NCBI RefSeq assembly: GCF_000236035.1
Contig: NZ_JH393258.1
Coordinates: 1 to 64,000 of the forward strand
Origin: Vreelandella boliviensis LC1
GTDB taxonomy: Bacteria > Pseudomonadota > Gammaproteobacteria > Pseudomonadales > Halomonadaceae
Length of the DNA stretch: 64,000 nucleotides
Direction: 5' to 3'
Below the pieces are notes generated by a model that did no database searches, was not told the DNA's origin, and saw only the letters and a program-made list of their open reading frames with translations. The position numbers and the translations under genes were made by a program. This document shows positions 30,655-40,408 of this stretch, in pieces; position 1 is the first letter of the stretch; the number at the start of each line of letters is the position of its first letter.

Positions 30655-33264
30655 CTAGCGTTTAGGCGGCGTCTTTTTACCTCCGGTAGTGCTATCGGGT
30701 TTAGCCGCAGGCGATTTAGTGACCTCTGGCCCTGTTTTGACAGCGGCGGGGGCTTTCGGCTTGCTTTCCTCGCCTTTAGTGGTGCCTTCAGCATTAACCT
30801 CTGCGGGCTTAACTGTGGCGGCCTTAGGCTTAGCGGGCGCTGCTGTTTTAGCAGCAGCCTTTGGCTTTGCGGGGCTAGCTTTTTCAGTGGCCTTGGCTTG
30901 AGCAGGCACTGCTTCAATGCTTGGAGCTGGCTTCTTCGCAGCAGCGGGTTTAGCCTTCGCAGCCGGTTTTCTGGCTGCCGGCTTACTCGCTACCGACTTG
31001 CTCGGCCTTGCCTTATCAAACAGTGCTTTTACCTGAGCAAAGCGATCAGCAGCATGCTCAGAAAGGTCGCCGCTAGCAGCGAACACGTGTTCAAGGTGGC
31101 TAATATGGCCATCGATATCGTCGTTGCTGTTACCTGCAAGCAGATCAGGCAGTGAGTTCAATGCCTGTTCGCGATCCAGCTTCAAGATAAAGAACTGCTC
31201 GCGCACTAGGCGTTTAAATTCACACAGCTTGATACCGGGTTCAAGCTCGGCGCGTGAGGCGCGCAGCCGCTTAAAGTTACGCTCATCCGTGGCCGGGGCA
31301 CCGCCAAGCACGTAGATAAGCGAACGCATAACCGCTTCATGGGCACCACCCTGAGCAATTTTCTGGCGCAGCTCTTCCTGGCGCTGTTCAATAAAGCGGC
31401 GGTGCTCGGGCTCAGCCCCTGGGCGGCGGCGATGCACATGGGCATCACCATACAAGCCAACGGCGGCCTGCAACAGCGGTTGACCATAGATATCCATGAA
31501 CATTTTTTCGGTACTGCTATCGCGTAAATCGCGCATCGCGTTGAGACTTGCGACCAGCTGGTCAGACCCCATGGTTTCAAGCGCTTTAAACAGGTTGTCT
31601 TGCGACACCGGGTGACGATTCTTACGCACCGTTTCCGCCATTACCGGCAAGGGTACTGAAAGCGGATTGCGGTCTGAAAGCAGCTTGTAGCCCAAACGGA
31701 TTGGGTGCATACGACGAATAAAGCGAGCAGCTTCCGGCGTCATGATGGCTTTTAGCCAAGGCTGCATAAAGAGCCGATACAACCCCAAATTGATTTCTGA
31801 GATACGCGCTACTGTGGCAAAACGGCGATCATCCTCTGGCTTATGCAATACTGAAGCATCCAGTTCGGCAAAGTTGCGCGGCATAAATTCGAGCAGGTAG
31901 TCACGCTCGAACAGCTCGGCATCTTCGCCTTTTTCGGCAGGCGAAATGGCGGTTTCATACAGCCCTGGCGGCAGTACGTCGATGTAATCCATATTGGCTG
32001 TGAATTCGGTATGCTCTTTTCGCGATACGCTGCCAGAAACGAAAATACCTAGGTGGCCGGTAGTATCATGCTGGCAATAAACTATGGTCTGCTCGTTAGC
32101 GATGATGTCGTCTGTGTTTTCATATAAATCACGAATCCAGCCCAACGCCTGAGGCGGCGGAGTAATATCGTCCCCTCGCGAGCAGAAAACCACTACTGGC
32201 GAGCGTACATTGCGCAGGTCGATTCGTCGCCCATCATGGGTGACCAACTGCGCGGTAGAGAGTCGATTGCCTATAAACAGGTTATCGACAATGTATTGAA
32301 TCTCTTCGCCGCCCAATACGACGTGACCACCCCACCAGCGTTCAAAATCTAGATATCGGCCCGCTTCTGTATCGATGTTGTCGTAAAGGTGATATTGCTT
32401 TTTCCAGTAGGTATTAGCCGGGTTGAGGCGCTCAAAGTTCTGCACCAACCACGCCCCGTCAAACAGGCCATCGCCGATATCGCTAGTGAGCGCCGTAATC
32501 CAGCTGCCCCCCGCCATGCCGCCGGTATAGCGCATTGGGGCTTTGCCGTGCTCACCCGCCCAGTATGAAAGCGGTGCACCGGCAATCAGAATAGGCCCAA
32601 AAACGTCCGGCTCTAAGGCAGCCGCCATCATGATTTGCCAGCCCGCCTGGCAATTGCCTACCACCATCGGTTTTTCGGTGGTTTCGGGATGAAGCGCAAT
32701 CACATGACGAAGAAACGCCACTTCCGACTCAACCACATCCTCGACGGTTTGACCCGGCTCTGGAAACGGTAAAAAACCAATAAAATAGCAGGGATGCCCC
32801 GCCTTAAGCGCCACACCCAGCTCACTGTCCGGCTTAAACCCACCAATCCCTGGCCCATGTCCCGCGCGCGGGTCTACCACTACAAAAGGGCGCTTTTCTA
32901 GATCAATTTCCGTCCCTTCGTGGGGCAGTACGCGCAGCAGCTCATAGTTGGTTGGCCGCGGCAGCATCCGCCCATCCATCAGCACTTCGGTTTCAAACCC
33001 CAATACGCTGGGCTTTGTTTGCTCCATATGCTCAAGGTACTGATTACCACGTTCGCGCATAACGTCCAGGTATAGAACGCTGCGCTCCATGCTATCGCGC
33101 CAGTAACCAAAGGCGGCACGCCCAAACCCGAACGGGTCAAGAAAAGAAGCGATCGCCTCACTTCCAGGTACAGTTGTGGAATCATTTTGTTGTTTTAGCC
33201 ATGCGCTGGTAAAAGCATTGGCAGGAAACAAAGGATTGGCGAGTGGGTTGGCAAGAAAGTTCAT
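30655..33264 (-). CDS. DUF3141 PhaC-like alpha/beta hydrolase with histone-like tail
   Basis: The 869-residue protein (ATG at 33262-33264, GGGAG five bases upstream) has an alpha/beta-hydrolase core resembling polyhydroxyalkanoate synthases. The nucleophile elbow is GNCQAGWQ with Cys205, matching the G-X-C-X-G box of PhaC; Asp365 (SRGDDITPP) and His404 (HDTTGHLGIF) complete a plausible triad. The family is annotated as DUF3141. Residues about 410-750 are family-specific. The last 119 residues (about 751-869) form a low-complexity tail rich in Lys, Ala and Pro (KPAARKPAAKAKPAAAKKPA), like histone H1, AlgP and the PHA-granule protein PhaF. No phaA/phaB or phasin gene is adjacent. Polymerase activity is possible but unproven. 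It is divergent from a LysR regulator. Confidence 0.82.
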   Translation of the reverse strand: MNFLANPLANPLFPANAFTSAWLKQQNDSTTVPGSEAIASFLDPFGFGRAAFGYWRDSMERSVLYLDVMRERGNQYLEHMEQTKPSVLGFETEVLMDGRMLPRPTNYELLRVLPHEGTEIDLEKRPFVVVDPRAGHGPGIGGFKPDSELGVALKAGHPCYFIGFLPFPEPGQTVEDVVESEVAFLRHVIALHPETTEKPMVVGNCQAGWQIMMAAALEPDVFGPILIAGAPLSYWAGEHGKAPMRYTGGMAGGSWITALTSDIGDGLFDGAWLVQNFERLNPANTYWKKQYHLYDNIDTEAGRYLDFERWWGGHVVLGGEEIQYIVDNLFIGNRLSTAQLVTHDGRRIDLRNVRSPVVVFCSRGDDITPPPQALGWIRDLYENTDDIIANEQTIVYCQHDTTGHLGIFVSGSVSRKEHTEFTANMDYIDVLPPGLYETAISPAEKGEDAELFERDYLLEFMPRNFAELDASVLHKPEDDRRFATVARISEINLGLYRLFMQPWLKAIMTPEAARFIRRMHPIRLGYKLLSDRNPLSVPLPVMAETVRKNRHPVSQDNLFKALETMGSDQLVASLNAMRDLRDSSTEKMFMDIYGQPLLQAAVGLYGDAHVHRRRPGAEPEHRRFIEQRQEELRQKIAQGGAHEAVMRSLIYVLGGAPATDERNFKRLRASRAELEPGIKLCEFKRLVREQFFILKLDREQALNSLPDLLAGNSNDDIDGHISHLEHVFAASGDLSEHAADRFAQVKALFDKARPSKSVASKPAARKPAAKAKPAAAKKPAPSIEAVPAQAKATEKASPAKPKAAAKTAAPAKPKAATVKPAEVNAEGTTKGEESKPKAPAAVKTGPEVTKSPAAKPDSTTGGKKTPPKR

Positions 33265-33509
33265 AGGGTCTCCCATTGGGTTGATGCACAGGCACCAGAC
33301 CCGAAAGCAATGATGCTGCAATGCAATATAGTTTAGGCCACTACGCGTGCGGCGTCGATCTTTAACCCTGATAATTACGCCTTATGCGACTAATTAACGC
33401 CTGTTTAGGCACTGTCAAAGGTTCAGTGGTAGCATGCTTTGCCCTGGCGATGAAGCTTGATTTTGATATTAATTTTACGACGTTAAAGGGTGCTCACTAC
33501 GAGGTTGCT

Positions 33510-34496
33510 ATGTCATCCCCCAATCTGCTCAATCGCCTCACATTTCGGCAACTACAGGTCTTCCAGGCGGTGCATCGGCAGCGCTCATACTCCCGTGCGG
33601 CTAAACAACTGGGGCTTACCCAGCCCGCAGTGAGCGCGCAAGTACGCCAACTAGAGTTGGCATTGGGTCAGCCGCTGTTTAAATACGCGGGCAAAACACT
33701 CCACACACTTCCTGCCGCTGACACCCTCGCCCACTCGACGCGAGAAATTTTTGGTCAGCTGTCACGCTTGGAAATGAATCTATCGGATATTAACGGCAAA
33801 ATAAGCGGCGAACTTAATATCGCCGCGGTTTCCTCGGCCCAGTATGTAGTGCCCTACTTACTCGCCCGCTTCCGCGCTCACTATCCTGAGGTACATGTGC
33901 GCTTAAAGGTGTGCAACCGCCGTCAGGCACTTGAACGGCTGACCGAGCAGCAGGACGATCTAGTCATTATGGCGATGGTGCCTGAAGATGATCGCTTAGT
34001 GGTCATGCCGATTATTGATAACGAGCTGACCGCCGTTGTCTGGCCCGAGCACCCACTGCTGTCAATGCCTCAGCCCTCGTTAGCAGACTTCGCTCGCCAC
34101 TATGTGCTGATGCGAGAACCTGGTTCTGGCGTACGCAATGCCTTTGAGCAAATGGCCGCCAATCAGCAGGTCGCTCTTCCCCACTGCATTGAACTAGGCA
34201 CCAATGAAGCGATTAAAGTCGGCGTAATGGCCCACTTGGGGGTTGCTGTACTGCCGCGCTTGGCGGTACAGCTGGAGCTTGAGCAGGGGTTGCTTTTTGA
34301 GCTGGGGCTGCCCGACTTTCCCATCCACCGTTCCTGGTGCACGGTCTATACGCGGGAGCGCTTTCCTACCCCGGTCGCTGAACTCTTTTTGAGCTTTATT
34401 CGTGAGCACTTATCCGACTACCGCCGCCATTTTCAGGCACCCTCCAGCCCCTTGCCCAGCCACGGTGTAGCCTGTTTACCGATACTTTCACCCTGA
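33510..34496 (+). CDS. LysR-family regulator
   Basis: This 328-residue protein has an N-terminal winged helix (LTFRQLQVFQAVHRQRSYSR, then AAKQLGLTQPAVSAQVRQLE) and a C-terminal effector domain (SGELNIAAVSSAQYVVPYLL). It looks most like CbbR/CysB-type members. The ATG at 33510 is chosen because GAGG lies five bases upstream and the family begins here; the frame stays open 42 codons further back without similarity. It is divergent from the DUF3141 gene across about 245 bases and is the natural candidate to control it, since LysR proteins usually regulate the adjacent divergent gene. Confidence 0.9.
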   Translation: MSSPNLLNRLTFRQLQVFQAVHRQRSYSRAAKQLGLTQPAVSAQVRQLELALGQPLFKYAGKTLHTLPAADTLAHSTREIFGQLSRLEMNLSDINGKISGELNIAAVSSAQYVVPYLLARFRAHYPEVHVRLKVCNRRQALERLTEQQDDLVIMAMVPEDDRLVVMPIIDNELTAVVWPEHPLLSMPQPSLADFARHYVLMREPGSGVRNAFEQMAANQQVALPHCIELGTNEAIKVGVMAHLGVAVLPRLAVQLELEQGLLFELGLPDFPIHRSWCTVYTRERFPTPVAELFLSFIREHLSDYRRHFQAPSSPLPSHGVACLPILSP

Positions 34497-34584
34497 TGGA
34501 GAGTAACGGTTTACGGTGTCTTGTTAACAGCGAGATATGTTACATTAGCAGCAATAAGCGCGATGAAATATCGTGCGCACTCGT

Positions 34585-34609
34585 ATTAATTAACCACGTT
34601 TTAATTAAT
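34585..34609. promoter_or_regulatory. AT-rich palindrome upstream of lipA
   Basis: ATTAATTAA (34585-34593) and TTAATTAAT (34601-34609) are perfect inverted repeats around CCACGTT, 83 bases before the lipA start. It could be an operator; no known consensus is matched. Confidence 0.4.
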
Positions 34610-34691
34610 TAGGTATCAATTGGCAGGCCTTGGAAGGGTTAGCGCCCATTCATGCCTCCGGCCTACCGCACAGAAGAGAGGCTCTGTCCCT

Positions 34692-35756
34692 ATGAGCAAT
34701 ACCCCCTCGCAGCGCGTGTCCAGCGGTGAAAAATACCGTAACGAACATGGCATGTCGGTGATCAAGGATGGCATGAAGCAGCGCAAAGCGCAGGCAGAGG
34801 TTCCTTCTGTTGAGCTTGAGCGCAAACCCAAGTGGCTGCGGGCACAGATCCCAGGGGGCGAGCGTTTTGAGGCGGTCAAGAAAAACGTCGCCACCCATCG
34901 CTTAAGCACTGTTTGTGCCGAATCCCACTGCCCCAATATGGGCGAGTGCTGGAGCAACGGCACCGCCACTATCATGCTGATGGGCTCGGTATGTACCCGC
35001 GCCTGCCGATTCTGTGCGGTAGACACCGGCAATCCCCAGGGCTGGTTAGATCTCGAAGAACCTGAAAACACCGCCAAGTCCGTGGAGCTAATGGGGCTGC
35101 GTTATATCGTATTGACCTCAGTAGATCGTGACGACCTCGACGATGGCGGCGCTACCCACTACGCCAACTGCATTCGCGCGATCAAAACCCGCACACCAGA
35201 AGTGGTAGTGGAAGCCTTAACACCCGACTTTGATGGTGAGCTTGCCGCAATCGAACGCGTTGTCGATTCTGGCCTGCAGGTATTTGCCCAGAATGTGGAA
35301 ACCGTTGAACGGCTAACAGGCCGCGTGCGTGACAGGCGGGCAGGCTACCGTAAAACTCTCGATGTACTCGCCCATGCCAAGCGCTACCGCCCTGACATCA
35401 TCACCAAAACCAGCTTGATGCTGGGCTTGGGTGAAACCGACGAAGAGATTTTGCAAACCTTTGACGATCTACGCGAGATCGGTGTGGATATCGTCACTCT
35501 GGGTCAATACCTACGCCCGACCAAAAATCACCTGTCGGTCGAACGCTGGGTGACACCTGAAGAGTTTGATCGCTACCGCGTAATTGGCCTGGAAAAAGGC
35601 TTTATGGAAGTACCTTCTGGCCCGCTAGTGCGTTCTAGCTACCGCGCTGATCGCGTGTTTGAGAAAAACAACCTGGGACTGGCCTCACCTGCAGCAATCC
35701 CTGGTCAGGAGCAAGAATCGAATCCTAATCTAATCCCAGCATTAAACGTCGGATAG
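34692..35756 (+). CDS. lipA: lipoyl synthase
   Basis: LipA inserts two sulfurs into octanoyl groups on lipoyl domains by radical SAM chemistry. The 354-residue product has the auxiliary cluster ligands Cys75, Cys80 and Cys86 ([13 protein letters not shown]), and the radical SAM motif Cys101, Cys105, Cys108 (CTRACRFC). The C-terminal RSSY motif, source of a cluster-ligating Ser, is present as [11 protein letters not shown]. The ATG at 34692 is preferred over an upstream TTG at 34620. A C-terminal extension ([20 protein letters not shown]) is longer than in many relatives. It converges with lipB, which makes the octanoyl substrate. Confidence 0.97.
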   Translation: MSNTPSQRVSSGEKYRNEHGMSVIKDGMKQRKAQAEVPSVELERKPKWLRAQIPGGERFEAVKKNVATHRLSTVCAESHCPNMGECWSNGTATIMLMGSVCTRACRFCAVDTGNPQGWLDLEEPENTAKSVELMGLRYIVLTSVDRDDLDDGGATHYANCIRAIKTRTPEVVVEALTPDFDGELAAIERVVDSGLQVFAQNVETVERLTGRVRDRRAGYRKTLDVLAHAKRYRPDIITKTSLMLGLGETDEEILQTFDDLREIGVDIVTLGQYLRPTKNHLSVERWVTPEEFDRYRVIGLEKGFMEVPSGPLVRSSYRADRVFEKNNLGLASPAAIPGQEQESNPNLIPALNVG

Positions 35757-35774
35757 GCATAAATTTAAGGCTAC

Positions 35775-35823
35775 ATGGGGCTTGCTGCTATTGAGCCAGT
35801 TTTAAGCCCCGTTTTATAAGCCC
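35775..35823. terminator. possible bidirectional terminator between lipA and lipB
   Basis: ATGGGGCTT (35775-35783) can pair with AAGCCCC (35804-35810) or with AAGCCCCAT (35818-35826 region); the first option is followed by GTTTTAT. Loops are long, so it is only a weak candidate in a convergent gap. Confidence 0.35.
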
Positions 35824-35862
35824 CATATTGAACCGTTTTTTAAACAGCGCTGACCCAATTTT

Positions 35863-36531
35863 TTACAGTGGAGATCGTTCAACACTGACCAATTCGCGGT
35901 TTAACAGTATGGCCAACGCTTCGGCCAGTTGCTCCCCCACCCGATGATCGCTTGGCAATGACACCAAGTCAGCCAATTTCGCCATGGGCATACCTGCATA
36001 GCCGCAGGGGTTAATGCGCAAAAAAGGCGCTAAGTCACCGTCTACATTTAACGCTACGCCATGAAAACTTGCCCCCCGCCGAATACGTAAGCCAAGTGAG
36101 GCAATCTTCGCCTCTCCCGATTCTGTCATAACATAAACACCGGGCGCATCGGGGCGTGCGCGGGCACTTACACTATAGCTGCTCAAAACGTTAATCACGG
36201 CATTCTCCAACGCAGTGACTAAATCGCGCACGCCAATTTTACTCCGCCGCACATCCAGCAGTGGATACAGCACCACCTGCCCAGGCCCGTGATAGGTGAC
36301 CTGGCCTCCCCGATCAACGTGCACCACCGGAATATCACCGGGCAGTAGCAGATGCTCGGGTTTGCCAGCCTGCCCTTGGGTAAACACCGGGTCGTGCTCA
36401 ACCAACCAGAACTGATCTGGGGTTTGCGCATCCCGCGTATCGGTTAGGGTACGCATGGCCTCCCAAACCGGCAGGTAGGCTTGACGCCCTAAATCGTGCA
36501 ACTCAATCGGCACGGCATTATCCACGCTCAC
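35863..36531 (-). CDS. lipB: octanoyltransferase
   Basis: LipB transfers octanoate from acyl carrier protein to lipoyl domains, the step before LipA. The 222-residue product has the conserved [12 protein letters not shown] motif (74-85), and the catalytic pair Lys142 ([15 protein letters not shown]) and Cys176 (INPCGYAG). The GTG start overlaps the TGA stop of ybeD (GTGA), so the two genes are translationally coupled. It is the 3' end of the long cell-wall and lipoate gene series reading leftward from proA. Confidence 0.97.
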   Translation of the reverse strand: MSVDNAVPIELHDLGRQAYLPVWEAMRTLTDTRDAQTPDQFWLVEHDPVFTQGQAGKPEHLLLPGDIPVVHVDRGGQVTYHGPGQVVLYPLLDVRRSKIGVRDLVTALENAVINVLSSYSVSARARPDAPGVYVMTESGEAKIASLGLRIRRGASFHGVALNVDGDLAPFLRINPCGYAGMPMAKLADLVSLPSDHRVGEQLAEALAILLNRELVSVERSPL

Positions 36532-36839
36532 ACCACCATATGTACACGGCCGGTAGCCTTGAGAGCCTCAAACAGCTCTTTAATATGCTGCTCGCCGGTC
36601 GCCCTAATCACCACACGTACCGATTGAAAACGGCCATTACGGCTGTCGACCACCTGCATCGCTGTTGCATCGAAGTTGGGGTCGTGGCGCACAATTACCT
36701 GGCACACACAGGCAGGAAAATCCTCGGCAGCATCACCGACAACTTTTAACGAGTAATCACAGGGAAAAGTGATTTTCGGCGGCTCCTGAGCCGCCGGTTG
36801 GCGCAAATCACGCAGCCCCTGAGGAGCATCTTTTTTCAT
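36528..36839 (-). CDS. ybeD: DUF493/YbeD-family regulatory protein
   Basis: The 103-residue product begins [12 protein letters not shown] and has the ACT-like ferredoxin fold of the DUF493 family ([40 protein letters not shown]). In E. coli YbeD lies between dacA and lipB, exactly as here, and has been suggested to influence lipoic acid metabolism; its mechanism is unresolved. The ATG at 36837-36839 fits family length; a GTG at 36863 in the same frame is an alternative. Confidence 0.88.
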   Translation of the reverse strand: MKKDAPQGLRDLRQPAAQEPPKITFPCDYSLKVVGDAAEDFPACVCQVIVRHDPNFDATAMQVVDSRNGRFQSVRVVIRATGEQHIKELFEALKATGRVHMVV

Positions 36840-36916
36840 AACAAGCCTATTTCGCAAAGACACCGTTCATGACAGAACCACAATGGCGTCTATCAATGCT
36901 GCGGTCGTCACGCTGA

Positions 36917-38116
36917 TTAATCGGTAAAATTACTAATCAGATTACTAAAGAAGCGCTGCACCTGATCGAACAGACGCTTGAAAAAACCACCCTCTTCGAC
37001 GTTCTCCAGCGCTACTAAGCGACGCTCACCGACCACTTCGTCACCTAAATGCACTTCCAGCGTACCGACCTCGTCGCCAATGGCAATCGGTGCTTGAAGG
37101 TCTGGGTTGAGGTTGAGACGTGCACGCAGCTCTTCATTGCGGTTGCGCGGCAGGGTCATAAACACCTCTTCATCCACACCGACACGCAGTTCATTAATAT
37201 CGCCACCCCAAACCCGCGGCGTTGCCAATACGGCACCACGCTCATAGAGTTTCATGGTTTCGAAAAAGCGGAAACCGTAGCTGAGCAGCTTTTGGGTTTC
37301 TTGGGCGCGCGCCTCATCAGAATTAGTACCCATTACCACTGAAATCAAACGCATATCGTCACGCTTGGCTGATGATACCAGGCAGAAACCAGCTTCCGTT
37401 GTCCAGCCGGTTTTCAGGCCATCCACGGACGGGTCGCGCCACAGCAGACGGTTACGGTTGGGCTGGTCAATACCGCCGTAAGAGAACGTGCGGTGGGAAT
37501 AAATTTCGTAGTGGTCAGGGTAATCATTAATGATGTGCTGGGATAAACGCGCCATATCATGGGCAGTTGAGTAGTGATTCTCACCCGGCAGACCAGTGGC
37601 ATTCTGGAAGTTGGTGTTATTCATGCCCAAACGAGTGGCATGCTGATTCATCAGATCTGCAAACGGCGCTTCCCCGCCAGCTAAATGCTCCGCCATGGCA
37701 ACACTGGCATCGTTGCCTGATACAATAATGATGCCGTGGAGCAGGTTATCTACCGATACTTGATCACCCACTTCAATAAACATTTTCGAGCCGCCGGTAC
37801 GCCAGGCGTTCTCGCTAATGTTGATCATATCGGTCAGATTGATAGTCCCTCGATCAAGCTCACGCTCAACTAAATAGGCGGTCATCAGCTTGGTCAAACT
37901 CGCCGGTGGCAGGCGCTCATCGGAGTTATGCTCTGCCAGTATACGACCACTGTTAGCATCCATGAGTATCCACGAACTTGCCGCTAACTGGGGGGCTGCA
38001 GGGATAATGGTTTGCGGCTGCGGGATTACCTGGGCTGCGGCAGGCACGGCAACTGTCGCCATGGCAGCAAAAAGGCACAGGCGTGCAGAGCGACCAATGG
38101 ATGTAAACACGTTCAT
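36917..38116 (-). CDS. dacA: D-alanyl-D-alanine carboxypeptidase, PBP5/6 type
   Basis: The enzyme trims the terminal D-Ala from peptidoglycan stem peptides in the periplasm. The 399-residue protein has a signal peptide (to about residue 28), the SxxK motif SLTK at 73-76, SGN at 133-135 and KTG at 235-237, then a beta-rich C-terminal domain and a terminal amphipathic helix (RLFDQVQRFFSNLISNF) that binds the inner membrane as in PBP5. Between rlpA and ybeD it occupies its conserved position. Confidence 0.96.
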   Translation of the reverse strand: MNVFTSIGRSARLCLFAAMATVAVPAAAQVIPQPQTIIPAAPQLAASSWILMDANSGRILAEHNSDERLPPASLTKLMTAYLVERELDRGTINLTDMINISENAWRTGGSKMFIEVGDQVSVDNLLHGIIIVSGNDASVAMAEHLAGGEAPFADLMNQHATRLGMNNTNFQNATGLPGENHYSTAHDMARLSQHIINDYPDHYEIYSHRTFSYGGIDQPNRNRLLWRDPSVDGLKTGWTTEAGFCLVSSAKRDDMRLISVVMGTNSDEARAQETQKLLSYGFRFFETMKLYERGAVLATPRVWGGDINELRVGVDEEVFMTLPRNRNEELRARLNLNPDLQAPIAIGDEVGTLEVHLGDEVVGERRLVALENVEEGGFFKRLFDQVQRFFSNLISNFTD

Positions 38117-38213
38117 ACGATTGTCTCACTTAACTTAAAAGCTTACTTGCAAAGCTTATTTGTAAAATACGGCGGCGCGTAAGAGGCACCACAAGGAATA
38201 AATAGGGAATCAA

Positions 38214-39209
38214 TTATCGCACAACAAAGACCTGGGGGAACCCTGCTTGGCGCAGTGTTTCTCGCGCCTGAGGTTCTTGGCTTGGCGTAATGGGCCCCAC
38301 TTGGACACGATAAATGTCGGCGTCACTCAAAATTCGCACCCCATGGGGTTGTTCACCTTGTAAGCGCTGCTGTAATTGCTGAGCACCCTCAGGATTCCCT
38401 AACGCCGCGATCTGTAGATACACCGCGTCACTTGTCTCGCCCTGACTAGAAGGCGAATGCGACGCTTGTGATGAACGGGCAGGCGCAGACGCAACTGACT
38501 GAACAGCCGCAGGTGAAGCGTTTGGTGCGACGCGTGGCGCCTCCGCCACCCTTGCCGGAGTGTGAGCTCTGCCGCGCTCGGCTAACCACTGCTCAGGATT
38601 GATCGCTTCAACTTTAACGGATCCGGTCCCGCTCTCAAGAAAACCCAGACGTGCCGCTGCCGCATAGGAGAGATCGATCTCCCGGTCACTATGGAAGGGG
38701 CCACGGTCATTTACCCTGACAATAACCGATTGCCCATTATCTAAACTGGTGACCCGGGCAAATGTGGGCAGAGGCAGCGAACGGTGCGCCGCCGACATTT
38801 TATACATGTCGTAGATTTCACCGTTTGACGTTGCGTAGCCATGAAATTTTTCGCCATACCAGGATGCCGTACCGCGCTTCTCATAGCCCGTTGCATCAGG
38901 CAGAACGTGGTAGGTTTTACCCCACACTTCATAGTTAGAACGGTTGCCTGCACGAGAAGGCTGCTCAATACGCGGCTCTGCGTCAGGCACCTTGGTAACA
39001 TCCGGCGGCTCAAGGGGGTAGGCATCGCCACTCATTGCATAGCGGCCTCCGCTAGTGCTGGCCGCCGTTGCAGCCGGAGCCGCCGTTTGTTTGCTGGATT
39101 CCGGCGGCGCATCTATCCGCTGAGTGCCATTGCTGGCACAGCCGCTGACCAGCGCTAACAAGGCGAACACCCCACCCACCCGCTGGGTCATCGTCAGTTT
39201 TCTGTTCAT
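38214..39209 (-). CDS. rlpA: RlpA septal-ring lytic transglycosylase with SPOR domain
   Basis: RlpA cleaves peptidoglycan strands lacking stem peptides during daughter-cell separation. Of 331 residues, the lipobox VSGC gives lipidated Cys24; a Pro/Ser-rich linker follows; the double-psi beta-barrel catalytic domain lies at about 110-205 with GTASWYGEKFHGYATSNGE, the AAHRSLPLP His and the NDRGPF Asp; and a C-terminal SPOR domain (about 255-331, AVYLQIAALGNPEGAQQLQQ) targets denuded septal glycans. Its ATG overlaps the mltB stop. Confidence 0.95.
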   Translation of the reverse strand: MNRKLTMTQRVGGVFALLALVSGCASNGTQRIDAPPESSKQTAAPAATAASTSGGRYAMSGDAYPLEPPDVTKVPDAEPRIEQPSRAGNRSNYEVWGKTYHVLPDATGYEKRGTASWYGEKFHGYATSNGEIYDMYKMSAAHRSLPLPTFARVTSLDNGQSVIVRVNDRGPFHSDREIDLSYAAAARLGFLESGTGSVKVEAINPEQWLAERGRAHTPARVAEAPRVAPNASPAAVQSVASAPARSSQASHSPSSQGETSDAVYLQIAALGNPEGAQQLQQRLQGEQPHGVRILSDADIYRVQVGPITPSQEPQARETLRQAGFPQVFVVR

Positions 39210-40267
39210 GCCTCATCCTCATGCAGCTCAGCAATCGCTTCCGCCAACTCAGCTACGGCCATGGCATAGAGGTGACTATGGTTGTAGCGGGTAATCACGT
39301 AAAAATTATACTCGCCAAACCGGTACCGGGTTGTTCCATCGGCGAATTCAAGCGCCAAAGGTACGACTAATAAATCATCATCGAGTGGCTCGTTGGGCTC
39401 AAACCCATGTGAGGCCAGCTGAGCAATGCTCAACTTGGGAGGCGACGTTTGATTAAATGAGAGTTCCTGCAGTAGCTCTACGGGCAGTACGTCTGGCCCA
39501 CTGGCCTGGCGGTAAATGTCGGCTCCCGGCTGCCAGTTATGTTCAGCAAAGTAATTGGCGACGCTGCCAATAGCATCGACCGGATTTTCCCAAAGATCAC
39601 GACGCCCGTCGTCATCAAAATCCACGGCATAGGCTTGATAACTGGTGGGAATAAACTGAGGATAGCCCATGGCACCCGCGTAGGAGCCGCGTAGTTCGGT
39701 AGGATCGACCTCCTGCTCGTAGGCGATCCTTAAAAAGGCCGCTAGCTCACCGCGAAAAAAAGCGCCCCTTGTCGGGTGGTGAAACGCCAGCGTGGAAAGC
39801 GAATCCAGCACGCGATGCTGGCCTTTATGCCGACCATAGTAGGTTTCAACGCCAATAATGGCGGCAATGACCTCTGCGGGTACACCGTAGGTGCTTTCAG
39901 CTCGCGCTAGGGCATCGGCATGCGCGTCAATAAATTCTGTGCCCTCTTCAATGCGCTGCTGGGTCAGAAAAATAGCGCGATACTCATGCCACTTCAGGCG
40001 GCGTTCTGCGGCCCCTTCCATCGCGTCTAACACGCTCTGGGTGTAATTTGCCTGCGATAGCGCCTCTTCCAGCCACTCCTCGGGCAATCCTTGTTCGATC
40101 AGTTCTTCCATCAGCGCTTGGCTGTCAGCATTCTGCTGGGGTGCAAAGTGCTGTGGAACAGCGAATTGAGATCCCTGCGAAGGTTGATCAGCAAACGCCG
40201 CGGGCGTTGCCCAGCACATTAGCGCGGCCAACACATAGCTGCTCCTCTTCCCTTGAACCTTGTTCAT
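39206..40267 (-). CDS. mltB: membrane-bound lytic murein transglycosylase B
   Basis: MltB cuts glycan strands to give 1,6-anhydro-muramyl ends. The 353-residue product has a signal sequence (to about residue 26, AFADQP) but no lipobox, so it may be soluble in the periplasm (SltB-like) rather than lipid-anchored. The catalytic Glu141 lies in AAIIGVETYYGRHKGQHRVL, and the family signature GAMGYPQFIPTSYQAYAVDF is intact. It sits between rodA and rlpA. Confidence 0.93.
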   Translation of the reverse strand: MNKVQGKRSSYVLAALMCWATPAAFADQPSQGSQFAVPQHFAPQQNADSQALMEELIEQGLPEEWLEEALSQANYTQSVLDAMEGAAERRLKWHEYRAIFLTQQRIEEGTEFIDAHADALARAESTYGVPAEVIAAIIGVETYYGRHKGQHRVLDSLSTLAFHHPTRGAFFRGELAAFLRIAYEQEVDPTELRGSYAGAMGYPQFIPTSYQAYAVDFDDDGRRDLWENPVDAIGSVANYFAEHNWQPGADIYRQASGPDVLPVELLQELSFNQTSPPKLSIAQLASHGFEPNEPLDDDLLVVPLALEFADGTTRYRFGEYNFYVITRYNHSHLYAMAVAELAEAIAELHEDEA

Positions 40268-40326
40268 TGGCTCTCCACTCTTGAGCTATTCATTCCAGAA
40301 CCATCCATGCCTGAGCCTTCTATTGC

Positions 40327-40390
40327 CGAGCAACATAATTTTTGAGCAACCTAGTTATTGAGCAACCTCGTTATCGAGCAACACAGCCGT
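40327..40390. repeat. four tandem 16-bp repeats between rodA and mltB
   Basis: Four consecutive 16-base units share the core GAGCAAC: CGAGCAACATAATTTT, TGAGCAACCTAGTTAT, TGAGCAACCTCGTTAT and CGAGCAACACAGCCGT. The two middle units differ at one base. They lie between the rodA stop and the mltB start, in the probable transcript. Confidence 0.85.
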
Positions 40391-40408
40391 CTGAACTAGG
40401 CAGCGCGA

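Noticed and set aside
30595-31155. 186-codon plus-strand frame opposite the DUF3141 C-terminus
   Set aside because: It is the mirror of the Lys/Ala/Pro-rich repeat tail, which gives long stop-free antisense frames.
34620-34691. TTG-initiated N-terminal extension of lipA
   Set aside because: The ATG at 34692 fits the family better, and the extension has no similarity to LipA proteins.
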